A DNA stretch of 64,000 nucleotides from Platerodrilus igneus (GCA_036346225.1 JARFIW010001739.1:11139001-11203000), one strand, 5' to 3'. Counted from the stretch's first letter, positions 10,690 to 23,129 are shown. Notes: a model not told the origin generated them from the sequence alone. Program-made: numbers and translations.

Positions 10690-10945
10690 GGAAGCGAGTT
10701 TTTTTAGCCTGAAAAATTTTGAATTTTGCCGAATCCTTGCTGTTCCAAGCAAGGTAGGGATCTTTAACGTGCGTGACAACACTCACATCCGGGACCTCCA
10801 TTTTGCCTCTCATCCGAACGAGGGTGTATTTTTGTGAAAAATGCTCGCCTAACATTTTTCAAGCGGACCGTATCGGGATTTGAATCCGGGACCTTGGGCG
10901 TAGTAGTCACACACATACCAACTACGCCACGGAGCCGCCTACGAA
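10690..10945 (-). mobile_element. tRNA-derived SINE
   Basis: On the minus strand, from about 10939, a tRNA-like head holds an A box TGGCGTAGTTGG (rc of 10918-10929) and a B box GGATTCAAATCC (rc of 10876-10887) at tRNA-like spacing, the two parts of an internal RNA polymerase III promoter. The arms after the B box do not close into a proper acceptor stem, so it is not a tRNA gene. The downstream body contains ACGTTAAAGATCCC, a motif I recall from central domains of invertebrate SINEs. The 3' end is not defined. Confidence 0.6.
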
Positions 10946-11100
10946 AAACCATCCGCAGGCGACCCTAACCTAAAATGCAGGAAGCGGTCTTAGATTCCAG
11001 TAAGAGCAAAGTAAGCTCCTGGTTTGTATGTGGGCTTTACCGTGACGGCTACCCATTTAACCAAATTAGATACGTACACATTATGTCTAAAGTTTTGCAT

Positions 11101-12476
11101 GGTTGGCGATGCGAGTAAAGAGTAACTTTACGTTAATTTATGTTATTGTTGTAATTCTATTGAAAAGACAAAAAAGTAGCAATTTTGGTCTAAAAATACT
11201 AGATAAATGCGGCTTTGTTTGATTAATTTTACATGGAATCGATGGCTTTTGCTTCATACTCTTTTCGTTTCATTTACGCACTTAATGTTAAGCTAAAACA
11301 CATCTTAGTTAAACAACTTATTAATTATACTGTACAATGCCGTTTAATAAATTTGTTTTAGTAAGGATTCTAATATCCAAGGAGATTAATTAATCCCCGG
11401 ATTATCGAGTTTCGTATGTGATACAAAGCATGTTGATATTTGATACAGAAATTAAACCCTACTACTATTGCACGAAATCAGGTCAAACTTGAAACATTTT
11501 AGTTAGAGTTCGTATCACTCGGAGAAACACTACCCTCAGTATCTTAATGATTAGCCGCCGTAATATTCACAAAAACTTCTCACCTTAATATATGATACGA
11601 AACTCAACGAACGTAAAACCATATTAAATTGCTACAGGAAAATCTTAAAAAAAACTTTCTAAATCCTAACTGAAACATACGTGAACTTAATTAATTTTCT
11701 TAGCCGCGTGGTGAGATTTGAAGCTAACTATGATCATCTTAATCTTTCTCCTCTAAAATACATGAACCGCAAGATGGAGCCAAAGTAATTATAACGCTAA
11801 GTTTCAGCTTCACCACATGGCTGCGTGTTTTTTGAAAGTTTCAGCTGGATTTTTATTCCAAAACGGCTTGAATGAACTTACCTTAGTTTTAAGATTTTTA
11901 CTTAGCTTGGCTGATAAGTTCATGCAGAGACTGAATTTTACTTCTCGAGGATTTTATTTTACAATGTTAGGACTCTATTATATTCCATTCAGCGTTTCAC
12001 GATTCATGTTTGTTTCAGTTGCTTAATGAAGCTTCACGCTTTGAAGATTATAGAGAATAGAAAGCCTTTAGTATTCGTTATTCGTGAATAAACAATCCCT
12101 GTCGTTTCTTCGAAGGTCCTGTCAGTCACTTTACGTTATAGAAATACAGATCTACGCCGGTAAAGTTTTGTAAGTAGAATATGTGATGTGATTAGGATGA
12201 ATGAGTGGTTTTTAGAAGAGCATTTTTATAACTTCCCATCAATGATTTAATGCTGCGTTAACAGGAAGGACTTTTCTCAGCTCCATATTACAGTTGTAAT
12301 GCCGATTTGGAAAACCTGAAGCAGTGTTATCCGTGATACACATCCAATCTTACTGTGCTGAAACCTAATTTTTTATCAGCTACCAATCTACTCTAGTGCT
12401 TATTTAAACAAATTTAAAAGCTTTGCAGTGTCTAAACTGTTGTGTCTGACACTCGTTTTTTTATTTGCTTAACAAT
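11101..12476. repeat. Repeat A, copy 1 (unknown 1.4-kb direct repeat)
   Basis: High-identity direct repeat of about 21532-23128. Shared landmarks are GCGAGTAAAGAGTAA at the start, TAATTAATTTTCTTAGCCGC in the middle and the TGTGTCTGACACT stretch at the end. No coding capacity. The second copy has about 208 extra bases near its start. This copy is cut at 12476 by a LINE, while copy 2 continues past that point. It may be the body of a non-autonomous element. Confidence 0.75.
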
Positions 12477-12928
12477 TTTCCATTTCGAATGAACGTGCAC
12501 CTTGCCGAATTTCTAGATTACTAAAACAGGTAAAATGGTTTGCGTGTTGTAATGAGCTAAAGAGCCAAACTACGGGTCCAACCAAAGTAGTAGGGTCGTT
12601 AGTGAGGAACCAGACTAAGACAGGTCCATGAAAGAGGGCAGCGGCTCTTTCGTTACTTAGATTGGCAGAGACCATAGGGGTCGGTATAGCAGTCTAAGAC
12701 ACACTACCGCGTTGTGGAGGGCAACGGGCAACCACCACATTACCTCCCAAGTACACAGGGTACCTAAATTTTATAAAATGATGGCATTCTCTGAAGCGAA
12801 AGATTCCGGAATTAAAATAGTGCCCCCATTTGAATCTCCGGGAGGGGACTACTTCGGAGGATGCGATCAGAAAGTTCAGAGTAAGAGTAGGGAACATTTT
12901 GCGAGTCGGAGCGTAAAATGTTTGAAGC

Positions 12929-13590
12929 ATGAAGCAAGTTGGTAAGCTAGAGAATCTAAAAATCGAAATGAATGAGTTATTAGCACTAGACATTGTAGGG
13001 ATCAGCGAAGTTTGGTGGCCAGAGTCTGGGGATTTTTGGAGTGGAGACCTCAGAGCAATTCATACAGGAGCAGAAAAAAGGAATTTGGGTGTGGGGAGAG
13101 TTATGCGGAAAGAGAGAGTATACTGTGTAAAAAATTACTTACAAGGGAACGAAAGAGTACTCATGGTTAGGTTAGAATCTAAACCGATAAACACAGTAAT
13201 AATACAAGTATACATGCCCACCTCTAGCTACAGTGACGAAAAGGTAGAAGCGATTTAGAAAGATATCGAAGCCATATTAAGATAGGTAAAAAGGACATAA
13301 AAATTTAATAATTACAGGAGATTTTCATGCAGTGGTAGGTGAGGGTAGGAAGGAGTAGTAGTAGGTTTATTTGGTTTAGGCACGAGAAACGACAGGGGAA
13401 ATAGAGTGGTAGAATTTTGCGACAAGAACAATTTAATCATCACAAACACATAATTTCAACATGAGATATAGAAAGATATCAAATAGATTACACTCTTGTT
13501 AGACAACGGTTTAGGAATCAAGTAAAAGACTGTAGAAGCTACCCAGAAGCAGATGTAGACACTGACCACAACATCGTAATTATGAAGGCC
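12929..13590 (+). pseudogene. LINE-1 endonuclease domain
   Basis: An APE-type endonuclease nicks the target DNA for LINE insertion. The first 109 codons (12929-13258) are open and include the DIVGISEVWW motif, where the catalytic glutamate lies, and VIIQVYMPTSSYSD. After 13258 the reading continues in shifted frames with a G-D-F-H type segment near 13320 and a TDHN-like segment near 13560. Several stops and frameshifts make it inactive. Confidence 0.75.
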
Positions 13591-15053
13591 GCACTTAAAT
13601 TTAAAAATTTAAGAAAAAGAAACGGAAAAGGGCACTTTGACTTAGAAAAACTAAAAGATAAAGATATTCAAGAAAGATTCGAAAAAAGGTCAAATGAATT
13701 GCTGAAAGATATTGAGAAAATATCTGATACTAAGGAAGTAGAAGCAGAATGGAATAACATTAAATCCAACCTAGACATGGCGGCCAGAGATATTTTGGGG
13801 TATACACAAAAAGAAAATAAGAAATCGTGGATAACAAAGGATATCCTGAATTTAATAGAAGAAAGACGAAGATACAAAAGCAAATCAGACGAAACAGAAA
13901 AACAGAGATACAAAGCCATAAAATGGGAAATTATTCACAAATGCAGGAAAGCTAAAGAACAATGGATTGATGAAAAGTGCAAAGCGGTACAAACTAAGAT
14001 GGAAGCAGGAAAGACAGATGAAGCATACAAATTAATTAGAATGAATTTTAGGGATTTAAAACCGTATAGCAAAAATATAAGGGACTCGGGAGAAAACGTA
14101 ATTATAGAAAGTGTAAAGAAAGTGGGTAGATGGCAAGAATATATACGAATTAATATACAGGTGAGTAACTAACTGCATTAGAACAGGAATCAAACATTGA
14201 AAATGATGACTTGAGATATCTTATACTTAGAAATGAGTTTGAATTAGCATTAAATTGTCTAAAAAATGGCTAGGCGCCGGGTACAGATAAGGTGCAAGCA
14301 GAAACTCTTTAAGCCGCTGGACAAGCAGTAACAGAACGTCTCTTCCGACTTGTAAGCTATATGTATGAAACTGGTGAGATACCCAAAGAATCCAAACATA
14401 ACATCATAGTAACTATACCAAAAAAGAAAGGCTCGGATAGATGTGAAAATTTTCAAACAATAAGTTTGACAGCACACCTATCAAAAATATTAACTATAAA
14501 TGTACAAAAACGAATGGATAACACGAGCTGAAGAAATACTAGTAGAAGACCAATTTGTGTTTAGGCGAAACAGGGGAACACGGGAGGCTATTTTAGCTCT
14601 GAAAGTGATAATGGAGAAAACAATAGAAGAAGGGGAAAGCGTGTATATGAGGTATGTAGATCTGGAAAAAGCATTTGACAATGTAAAATAGAAAAAATTG
14701 TTCGAAATACTCATAAAAATTGGATTGTGTTATAGGAATATACGAATAGTACATAACTTATACAAAAAGAAAACAGCAGTAATAGAACAAGAACAGGAAC
14801 GAAGTGAACTAAACATTGGGAAAGGGGTGAGACAGGGATGTGCCCTATCCCCACTAATTTTTAACTTGTACATTGAAGAGGCAATGAATACTGTCAAATG
14901 CAGGAAGACATTTGGAATTACTATGCAGAGACAAAAAATTGATATGCTTAGTTTTGCAGATGAAGTAGCGGTATTAGCATCTAGCAAAGAAAAGTTAGAA
15001 ACTGCTCTTAATGAAACGGATACGGTTCTAATAGAGAGACACGGTATGAAAAT
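13582..15053 (+). pseudogene. LINE-1 linker and reverse transcriptase
   Basis: The first part (13582-14172, 196 codons) is a lysine- and glutamate-rich linker between endonuclease and RT, open throughout. RT motifs follow in three frames: PGTDKVQAE near 14280, a PKKKGSD segment near 14420, FRRNRGTREAI near 14560, VDLEKAFD near 14665, GVRQGCALSPLIFNLY near 14825 and FADEVAVLA near 14955. The last is the catalytic FADD box with its second aspartate changed to glutamate. Together with stops this shows a dead enzyme. The frame stops where the LTR insertion begins. Confidence 0.8.
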
Positions 15054-16983
15054 TGTAACGTGCATTTTTAGAGCTTAACATCATACGCTTTTCTGTAACT
15101 ACTATTTCTATATTTTATATTTATTAACTCCTTAGGCGAATGCGTCGTATTATAATGAGTGGATTGCATCGTTTCCTTTCAATCGCTGTTTGTATAAAGT
15201 AAATACTTTCGAATAGTTTTCATATTGTATGCAATTTAACTCGCGTGTATTAATTTTAAAAGTAGATAATTTGAAGATTGATTTTCATTAATAAATAAAT
15301 TTCAACTTATCGAAAACGATAAACAGCCTGTAATTAATTATTAGATACGATTGTTACATTCACGTTTTAGATGTTCCTTATGTTATTAGCGAAGTAGATA
15401 AGAGTCGATAAACGGTTATTATAGCGACGAGTTGTGGAGTTCTGTTCTGTGTTCCTATCTATTAAGTACGTTAAAAATACGGCTTTCTCTTTTGCTTTAA
15501 GAATAGTGAGAATTAATGCCGTCTCAATTTTCGAATTGTTATGAACAAGCGCGGCACGATTTTTAGTTGTCTTTCTTGTGAAATGTCCTGATGCGCGTTG
15601 CTTTACTAATTGTGTTTATAGTTGATTTTCTGTGGGAAATGGTACTTGTTAAACTCGACCTGCACGCGTGTTGTACGGAACGTCTGACGTACTTACCTTA
15701 GTAATACACGTGCTTTACTAATTGGTTTTTTTGTTGCTTTTCTGTTGTAAATAAAAGAACTTGTCGTGCGTGTTACGGATTTGACTTAGTGATACGCGTT
15801 GCTTTACTAATTGTGTTTTTCTGTTGCTTTGTCTTTTGATATTTAAACTGTGTGTGCGATCTAGTTTCGCGGTCCTTTTGTTTTTTTTCAAAGTAGTGCA
15901 TACTTTGGATTATTTAAATACAGTTGATACTGTAGTTCTGAATTTTTCTAACCACAAAGAATCTAAAATAGATCATTGTTTGCACAAATTTCGTTATCCA
16001 AAACATTAGATTTCTCTTTGTTACCATAGGTAGCAAATATAACACCTCACGTTACTGTTAGTTTAATGCATTACATCGTGGCTTGAAAGCCCGTGATTCT
16101 AACTTGTTATTACCATGTTTTACGATTTGTGTTACAAAATATTTCGGAATTATTGTCTCAGGAAATAGAATTAACAAGAAATTTATCAATGCTACATAGT
16201 TCCATCAGCATGAGAATGTCTGCTGCTAACACCAGTGAGTAGTGATTAGTGTAGAGTGTAAGAAATTCCATCAACACCCTCACAGTCAAGGGTGAAGTGC
16301 CTCGTTAGTGCAGGACATCGTGAATCCCACACTTCCATTGCAAGGACGCGTTACTGCAGGACTTTTTGTAAGTTGAACTATTTCCTACTTGTTTTTATTT
16401 TAAATATCTATCGGTTGCTTTACTATATCTTTGTCGTTCTGATACCTTTTACAAAAGACTTGCATGATATTTTAAAACATAAGAAAAAAAAAAGAAAGAA
16501 AAAAAGAAAGATTAATACTACTGAATTACTCATATCAATTGTGTTTTACCTATTTATCTTTTGTTAATATTTTGTCTGATTTATGTTTAATTGGTGTGTG
16601 AGGAAACGTTTCTGCTACTCCCCAATATTACCTCACTTTGTAATAAAAAATTTTATAATGCTTTTATCGTGATTATATTATATAGTTTATCTAAACAGTT
16701 TTTTTATTTACATTCTACAATGTATTGAATAACTGAGACTTTTCATTGCTGCTATGCTTTTTCTTTATTTCAGGTTTGCTATTCTAACTTTTTTTTATTG
16801 CAGGTATTGTTACTAAGTCCTTACAGCCCCGTACGTTATATGTTGGTCTGCTTTCTACAACCCCCCCTACTCTCCGATTGAGCCCGGTCATTCTCTTTGA
16901 TTTTCTTTTTGTTACGCACGGCTACGAGCCAACGTAACATAACTTTGGCGCCCAACGTGGCTGCCACAAAAAAAAACGTAACA
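15054..16983 (+). mobile_element. LTR insertion with attached PBS remnant (Gypsy-related)
   Basis: The insertion begins TGTAACG and ends CGTAACA. It is flanked by the 4-base duplication AAAT (15050-15053 and 16984-16987), and removing it restores the LINE frame. The LTR proper is 15054-16939, also ending CGTAACA. After it come six bases, a 15-base PBS match TGGCGCCCAACGTGG (16946-16960), a short A-rich run, and a second CGTAACA at 16977-16983. So it is an LTR plus a few internal bases plus the tail of another LTR, with the entire internal region missing. The LTR has the GATTGAGCCCGGT motif (16876-16888) shared with the other Gypsy copies here. Confidence 0.75.
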
Positions 16984-16987
16984 AAAT

Positions 16988-17660
16988 TAACAAAACTAAA
17001 ATTAAGGTACTAGTATGCAATGGAGGGAAAAATAAATCAAAAACAAGAATACAAAAATGTAACAAGATTTTACAGGAGGTTAAGGATTTTTGCTATCAAG
17101 AAAGCCAAATAACGCAAGATAGGAAAAGCGCAAAAGATATAAAACAAAGATTAGCACAAGGGCATGCTACATTTAACAAGAAAAAGCAACTACTGTGTTC
17201 AAAGACAACAAACACAGAAACAAGGAAAAGATTGCTTAAAACTTGTGTGTGGAGCACAGCACTGTATGGCTGTGAATCCTGGACAGTAGGAGAGGCGTAC
17301 AAGAAAAAGGTAGAAAGCCTTTGAATGTGGTGCTACAGACGTATGATGACGATATCATGGACAGACAAAGTTAAGAACAAAAATGTACTAAAAATGGTAG
17401 GGGAAAAAAGAAATATTTGAAAAACGGTAAAAAAAGGTGAGATAGGATGATAGACCAAATACTCGACATGAGGTAATATTGTGGAATATATTAGAAGCAG
17501 AGATAGGAAAAAAGGGAAGGATAGGTAGACCTAGGTTAGACTACTGCACACAGATAGTGAAAGATGTAGGCTGTCAGAATTGAAATCAATGGAGGTACGC
17601 ATCCAACCTGTCCCAAGACGGATAAATTAATGATGAAAAAAGTAACTGTACTTAAAAATG
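16988..17660 (+). pseudogene. LINE-1 C-terminal domain and 3' end
   Basis: Resumes the LINE protein after the LTR insertion. It contains an SAKDIKQRLAQ segment, then ETRKRLLKTCVWSTALYG and CESWTVGEAY, the conserved tail region of this LINE family. After about 17325 the frame is broken. The element ends near 17660 with TAATGATGA-type short repeats. Confidence 0.75.
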
Positions 17661-17662
17661 AT

Positions 17663-18335
17663 GATTATTATAAGCAACTACAAGTTTTGGTTGAGAAATA
17701 TTCTCGAATAAGGCTAATTGTGTGAAAGGATTTTATGGAAAACTATTAATTCGGCAAATGTCTAACTGTTGAGGGATCTTGACAGCCACAGACTGCTTAA
17801 CCTCGTTCACTGAATCTCGTTGAAATAGGGCATAAAATTTGAAAACAATAGAAGCGGAACCGAGCTGTATACAGACTGTGTGAGAATTTCAGGGAACTGT
17901 GTAGGCTAGCTCAAAATATAAATAAGTGCAGGTACATGTCCAACCAGTTTTGAGACGAAAAACCTAATGACGAAAAAATAAGCGCAGATAAATCTGATGA
18001 TTGTTATAAACAACTACAGGTGTTGGTTATGAAACATCTGCAACTAATGTTGACTGTGCGAAAAGATATTTTGGAAAAAATATTAAATTGGTAATTGTTC
18101 AAGTGTTGGGGAAACTTGGCAGCCACGGGCTGCTTACCCCTCTTCACAACCACTGATTGTCGGAGAAATAGGGTATATAATTGTAAAACAATAGAAAAGG
18201 ACTGACCTGCATCGAACAAGAAACAACAGCGTCTATGATGAAAGACAATAAACAGAAACAAGAAGAAAATTGTTGAAAGCATATGTGTGGAGCACAGCAC
18301 AGTATGCCTATGAAATACGGGCAGTAGTAAAAGCA
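17663..18335 (+). repeat. Tandem duplication with about 336-bp period containing LINE 3' ends
   Basis: Unit 1 starts at 17663 and unit 2 at 17999, both with GATTRTTATAARCAACTACA. The units include a segment around TTGACAGCCAC/TTGGCAGCCAC, GAAATAGGG and AAAACAATAGAA. LINE 3' ends lie at the unit junctions near 17620 and 17950, and another near 18660. Confidence 0.65.
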
Positions 18336-18690
18336 GACAGAAAAACGGTAACAGCCTTTTGGAATGCTGTGCTTCAGATGTATGAGGATGATGGCATGGA
18401 CAGTTAAAGTTATAACAGATAGGTTATAAAAATAGTACGGGAACAAGGGTATCTGTGGGGAAAAATAAGAGAAATAGAAGGGCAGGGTGCGCTCTAAAGC
18501 ATTTTTGGGGAATAGTATGAGATATATTGCAAGCAGAGATAGGAAAAAGGAGGTAGATGTAGACCTAAATCAGATAGTGATAGACGCAGGCTGTGCATAT
18601 TTCAGGGAAATGTGTAGATTAGTTCGGAATAGGAAACAATGATGATACGCGTATAACCAGTTCCAGAACTGAAGACCTAATGATGATGAT
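18190..18690 (+). mobile_element. LINE fragment c (3' part)
   Basis: Degenerate copy of the LINE 3' domain. The VWSTAQYA segment near 18290 corresponds to the VWSTALYG of LINE-1, and a MTPK/ATGATGATGAT-type tail ends near 18690. It meets LINE fragment b tail to tail. Confidence 0.6.
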
Positions 18691-20176
18691 ATATTCTTGC
18701 CATCTACCCACTTTCTCTTTTTTTTCTATAATCACGTTTCCTCCCACGTCCCTTATATTTTTGCTATACGGTTTTGTATCCCTAAAATTAATTCTAATTG
18801 GTTTGTATGCTTCATCGGTTTTCCCAACCTCCATCTTGCTTGTACCTCTTTGCAATTTTCATCAATCTATTGTTCTTTAACTTTCCTGCATTTACGAATA
18901 ATTTCCCATTTTATGGATTTGTATCTCTGTTTTCTTGTTTCGTCTGATTTATTTTTGTATATTCGTCTTTCTTTTATTAAATTCAGGATATCTTTTGTTA
19001 TCCATGGTTTCTTGTTTTCTTTGTGTGTATACCCCAGAATATCTCTGGCCGCATTGACCAGGCTGGATTTAATGTTATTCCAATCAGTTTCTACTTCTCT
19101 AGTATCAGATACTTTCCCGATATCTTACAGTAAGTCATTTGACTTTTTTCGAATCTTTCTTGAATATCTTTCTCTTTTAGTTTCTGTAGGTTCAAGTGCT
19201 TTTTCACGTTTCTTTTTCAAATTTAAGTGCGGCCTTCATAATTACCATGTTGTGGTCAGTGTCTATATCTGCTTCTGCGTAGCTTCTACAGTCTTTTACT
19301 TGATTCCTAAACCGTTGTCTAACAAGAATGTAATCTATTTGATATCTTCCTATATCTCTTGGCATCTTCCAGGTATATATTCTTCTAGCATGATGTTGAA
19401 ACAATGTGTTTGTAATGATTAAATTGTTCTTGTCGCAAAATTCTACCAACCTGTTTCCCCTGTCGTTTCTCGTGCCAAAACCAAATAAACCTACTACCGC
19501 TCCTTCCCTACCCTAACCTACCACTATATTAAAACCCCCGTAATTATTAAATTTTTATTTTTTACGTATCTTAATATGTCTTTGATATTTTTGTAGATCG
19601 CTTCTATCTCTTCGTCACTGTAGCTAAAGCTGGGCATGTATATTTGTATTATTACTGTGTTTACCGGTTTAGATTCTAATCTATCCATTAGTACTCTTTC
19701 GTTTTATTGTAAGTAATTTTCTACACAGTATCTTATCTTTTTCCGCATAGCTATCCCCACGCCCAAATTTCCTTCCTTTGCTCACGTATGAATTACCCTT
19801 AAGTCTCCACTCCAAAAATCTCCCGCCTCTGGCCACTAAACTTTGCTGATCGCTACAATGTCTAGTGCTAACTTATTCATTCCGATTTTTAGGTTCTCTA
19901 GCTTACCTGCTTGCTTTATACTTCTAACATTCTATGGTCCAAGTCGCTAATTGTTCCCGACGCTTACTCTGAGCTTTCCGATCGCATTCTCCGAATTAGT
20001 CCCTCCCGGAGATCTGAATGGGGACTATTTTATCTCCGGAATCTTTTACCCCAGAGAACGCCATCATTTTATTATAATTTAGTTACGCTGTGTACTTGGG
20101 AGGTATTGTGGTGGTCTCCCGTTGCTTTCCACATCGCGGTAGCGTGTCTTAGACTGCCATACCGACCCCTATATAT
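18687..20176 (-). mobile_element. LINE fragment b (minus strand, 5' UTR to linker)
   Basis: Starts on the minus strand at about 20176 with the 5' UTR segment homologous to 12674-12760. It then shows the endonuclease (SGDLRVIHT near 19800, KPVNTVIIQIYMP near 19640, YQIDYILVRQRFRNQVKDC near 19330) and the linker (MEVGKTDEAYK near 18830, VGRWQEYI near 18700). Stops and frameshifts throughout. RT is absent, so it is 3' truncated or inverted at its junction with fragment c. Confidence 0.7.
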
Positions 20177-21160
20177 ATCGTTGTCTAACATGAATGTAAT
20201 CTATTTGATATTTTTCTATGTGTCCTGCCATTTTTCACGTGTATCGTCTTCTAGCATTTGTGATGGTTCAATTGTTTTGGTCGCAAAATTTTACCAGCTT
20301 AATTCCCTTGTTATTTTTCGTGCCTAAACCAAATAAATTTACTACCGCTGTTTCCACATTTTCACCTACTGCATTAAAATATTTTGTACTTATTAAATGT
20401 TCATGTCCTTTTACGAATATTAGTGGGTCTTTCGATAATGCTCTTCTCTTCCTCACTGTAGCTAGAAGTGAGTTTATAAACTTGTATTACTATTGTATTT
20501 ACCGGTTTAGATTCTAATCTAACTATTGGCACTCTTTCGTCCTTTTCTTAATTATTTTCTTCACAATGTTCTATTTTTCCGCATAACTATTCCCATACCC
20601 GCATTTCCTCCCTCCGATCATATACGACAACCTTACAAAAATTCTCACTTCTTGCTACCGAACTTCGCTAATCACTACTATATCTAGTGCTAATCTATTT
20701 ATTTAAATTTTCAAATTCTCTAGTTTGTCTACTTGCTTCGTACTTCTACAATTGCACGTCTTAACTTGCAAAATATTCACGGTTTCTCTTTTAAACTTCT
20801 CGATCACATCCTCATTCCGGAGATCGAAATGGAGTGTTATTTTAATTTTAGGTGATACCTTCATTTTAAAAACGTTTCTGGTTCGCTGTATATTTCGGAG
20901 ATAACGTTGTGGTTTCCCGTTGCCATCCACAACATAGTAGTGTGTCTTAGAATGCTATACCGACCGCAAGGTCTCTGACACTCTAAGTACCGAAAGAGCC
21001 GCTGCCCTTTTTCGGGGACCTGTCCTAATCTGGTTTCTCACTAACTACCCTACTACTTTAGTTGGACCTATAGGTTGGCTCTCTAGCTCATTAGAACACG
21101 CAAGCCATTTTATCTGTTCTAGTAATCTAGAACTTCGGCAAGGTGCAGGTTCATTTGAAA
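20177..21160 (-). mobile_element. LINE fragment a (minus strand, 5' part)
   Basis: 5' UTR at 21160-20940 is the inverted counterpart of 12477-12720, then a decayed endonuclease (VDKLENLKI near 20710) down to a YQIDYIHVRQR segment near 20185, where fragment b begins. A second, older copy of the same LINE in the same orientation as fragment b. Confidence 0.65.
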
Positions 21161-21164
21161 TGGT

Positions 21165-21531
21165 TATTAGAATTAAGATTATTAAAATGTAATACTTTGT
21201 ATGAGTAAAGAAATAAGCAGACATGAGCTCTGCAGTTCCCACAAGCAATGTGAGTGGCAGGTATAGCATGAATACCCTCGTGAGCCTAAAATGGCCAGTC
21301 AGTCTTCACAGTTTTAACATTGTTGGTTGATCATGCTACTCAATTTAGTTTTAATTAATTAATTAGTGAAAGTAATTTTGATTCATTTTGAATTATACGT
21401 TAGTGAACATAACGTAACCATTTGTTGAAATCACTTGTAATTTTTCTGTATAAATTAAAATGCACTTGATAGGAGTGTAAATTTGGAAATAAAGTCTTTC
21501 TAAAAAGAAACTTTCATAGGCCTAAAACATA
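21165..21531 (+). repeat. Truncated errantivirus-type LTR (copy D3)
   Basis: Matches the 3' two thirds of the solo LTRs at 27661-28202 and 54725-55273. Shared parts are GAATTAAGATT near the start, a CAGACATGAGCTCTGC region and CAGTCAGTC around the expected transcription start. Its 5' third is missing at the LINE fragment a junction. It is followed directly by repeat A copy 2. Confidence 0.6.
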
Positions 21532-23128
21532 TCTGGCGACGCGAGTAAAGAGTAATGTTAACGCCTTCTATTTAATTTTAAATTTGAATTTTTACCGCTA
21601 CATCGCCTAGTAGCGCCTCTGTACTAATTTTACTAACCAGACAAACACTGGATTTCATTGTTGTGTTAGCTTTCAAATAAAGTAGACGTTTTCTCTGCTC
21701 TCAATTATTATTTACTGTAACTACACATACAAGCTGCACTACAATCGAGAAGTTTACTCATCAAGTAGCTTTACGTTAATTTATGTTGTGGTTGTAATAC
21801 TATTGAAAAGGAAAAAAAAGTAGAAAAGTCTAAAAGTACTAGGCATATGCAGCTTTGATTTGATACATTTTACATAGAATCGAATCGAATTTTGCTTCAA
21901 ACCCTTTTCGTTGCATTTACGCACTTGCTTAATGTTAAGCTAAAACATATCTTAGTTAAACAACTTATTACTTACAGTGTACAATACCGTTTAATAAATT
22001 TGTTTTAGTAAGGATTCAAATATCCAAAGAGATTAATTAATACCCGGATTATTAGGTTTCGTATGTGAAACAAAGCATGTTGACATTTAATACAGAAGCT
22101 AAACCCTACTACTATTGCACGAAATCACGTCCAAACTTGAAATATTCTAGTTAGAGTTCGTATCACTTGGAGAAATACTACCCTCAGTATCTTAATGATT
22201 TGCCGCCGTAATTTACACAAAAACTTCTCACCTTAATATATGATACGAAACTCAACAAACGTAAAACCATATTAAATTGCTTCAGGAGAGCTTAAAAAAA
22301 CTTTCTAAATCCTAACTGAAACATACATGAACTTAATTAATTTTCTTAGCCGCGTGGTGAGTTTTGAAGCTACCTATGATCATCTTTATCTTTCTCCTCT
22401 AAAATACATGAACCTCAAAATAAAGCCAAAGTAATTATAAAGCTAAGTTTCAGTCTCACCTCATGGCTGCGTGTTTTTTTTTGTTAGTTTCAGCTGGATT
22501 TTTATTCCAATACAGCGTCTTGAATGAACTTACCTTAAGTTTTAAGATTTTTATTTAGCTTGGCTGATAAGCTCTTGCAGAGACTGAATTTTGCGTCTCG
22601 GCGATTTTATTTTACAATGTTAGGACTCTATTATGTGCCATTCAGCGTTTCACGATTCTTATTTGTTTCAGTTGCTTAATGAAGCTTCACGCTTTGAAGA
22701 TTATAGAGAATGGAAAGCCTTTAGTATTCGTTATTCGTGAATAAACAGTCCCTGCCGTTTCTTCGAAGATTCTGTCGCTGCTTTACTTTATAGATATACA
22801 GATCTACGCCGGTAAAGTTTTGTAAGTAGGATATGCGATGTGATGAGGATGAATTGAGTGGTTTTAGAAGAGCATTTTATAACTTCCCATCAATGATATA
22901 ATGCTGCGTTAACAAAAAGGACTTCCTCAGCTCCATATTGCAGTTGTCATGCCGATTTGGAAAACCTGAAGCAGTGTTATCCGTGATATACATCCAATCT
23001 TACTGTGCTGAAACCTAATCTTTATCAACCACCAATCTACTCTACTGCTTATTTAAACAAATTTAAAAGCTTTGCATTGTCTAAAAACTGTTGTGTCTGA
23101 CACTAGTTTTTTTATTTGCTTAACAATT
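21532..23128. repeat. Repeat A, copy 2
   Basis: Direct repeat of 11101-12476 with about 208 additional bases near the start (about 21558-21765). Here it directly follows an LTR, which hints that repeat A could be internal sequence of the LTR element. No coding capacity seen. It continues beyond the LINE insertion point of copy 1. Confidence 0.7.
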
Positions 23129-23129
23129 T

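Larger units (their letters stand above)
12477..17660 (+). mobile_element. RTE-like LINE (LINE-1), interrupted by an LTR insertion
   Basis: A non-LTR retrotransposon with 5' UTR (12477-12928), endonuclease, reverse transcriptase and a 3' domain, ending in a TGATGA-rich tail. A 1.93-kb LTR insertion (15054-16983) splits the RT reading. The 5' UTR also appears inverted at 20940-21160 and at 20040-20176. The protein type (APE-like endonuclease plus RT ending in a domain with CVWSTALYGCESW) matches the family often annotated as craniofacial-development-protein-2-like, which I place in the RTE group. The short tandem 3' tail fits RTE elements. Clade assignment is inference. Confidence 0.8.

Noticed and set aside
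10870..10940. A tRNA gene on the minus strand
   Set aside because: A and B boxes are present but acceptor and T stems do not pair, and a SINE-like body follows.
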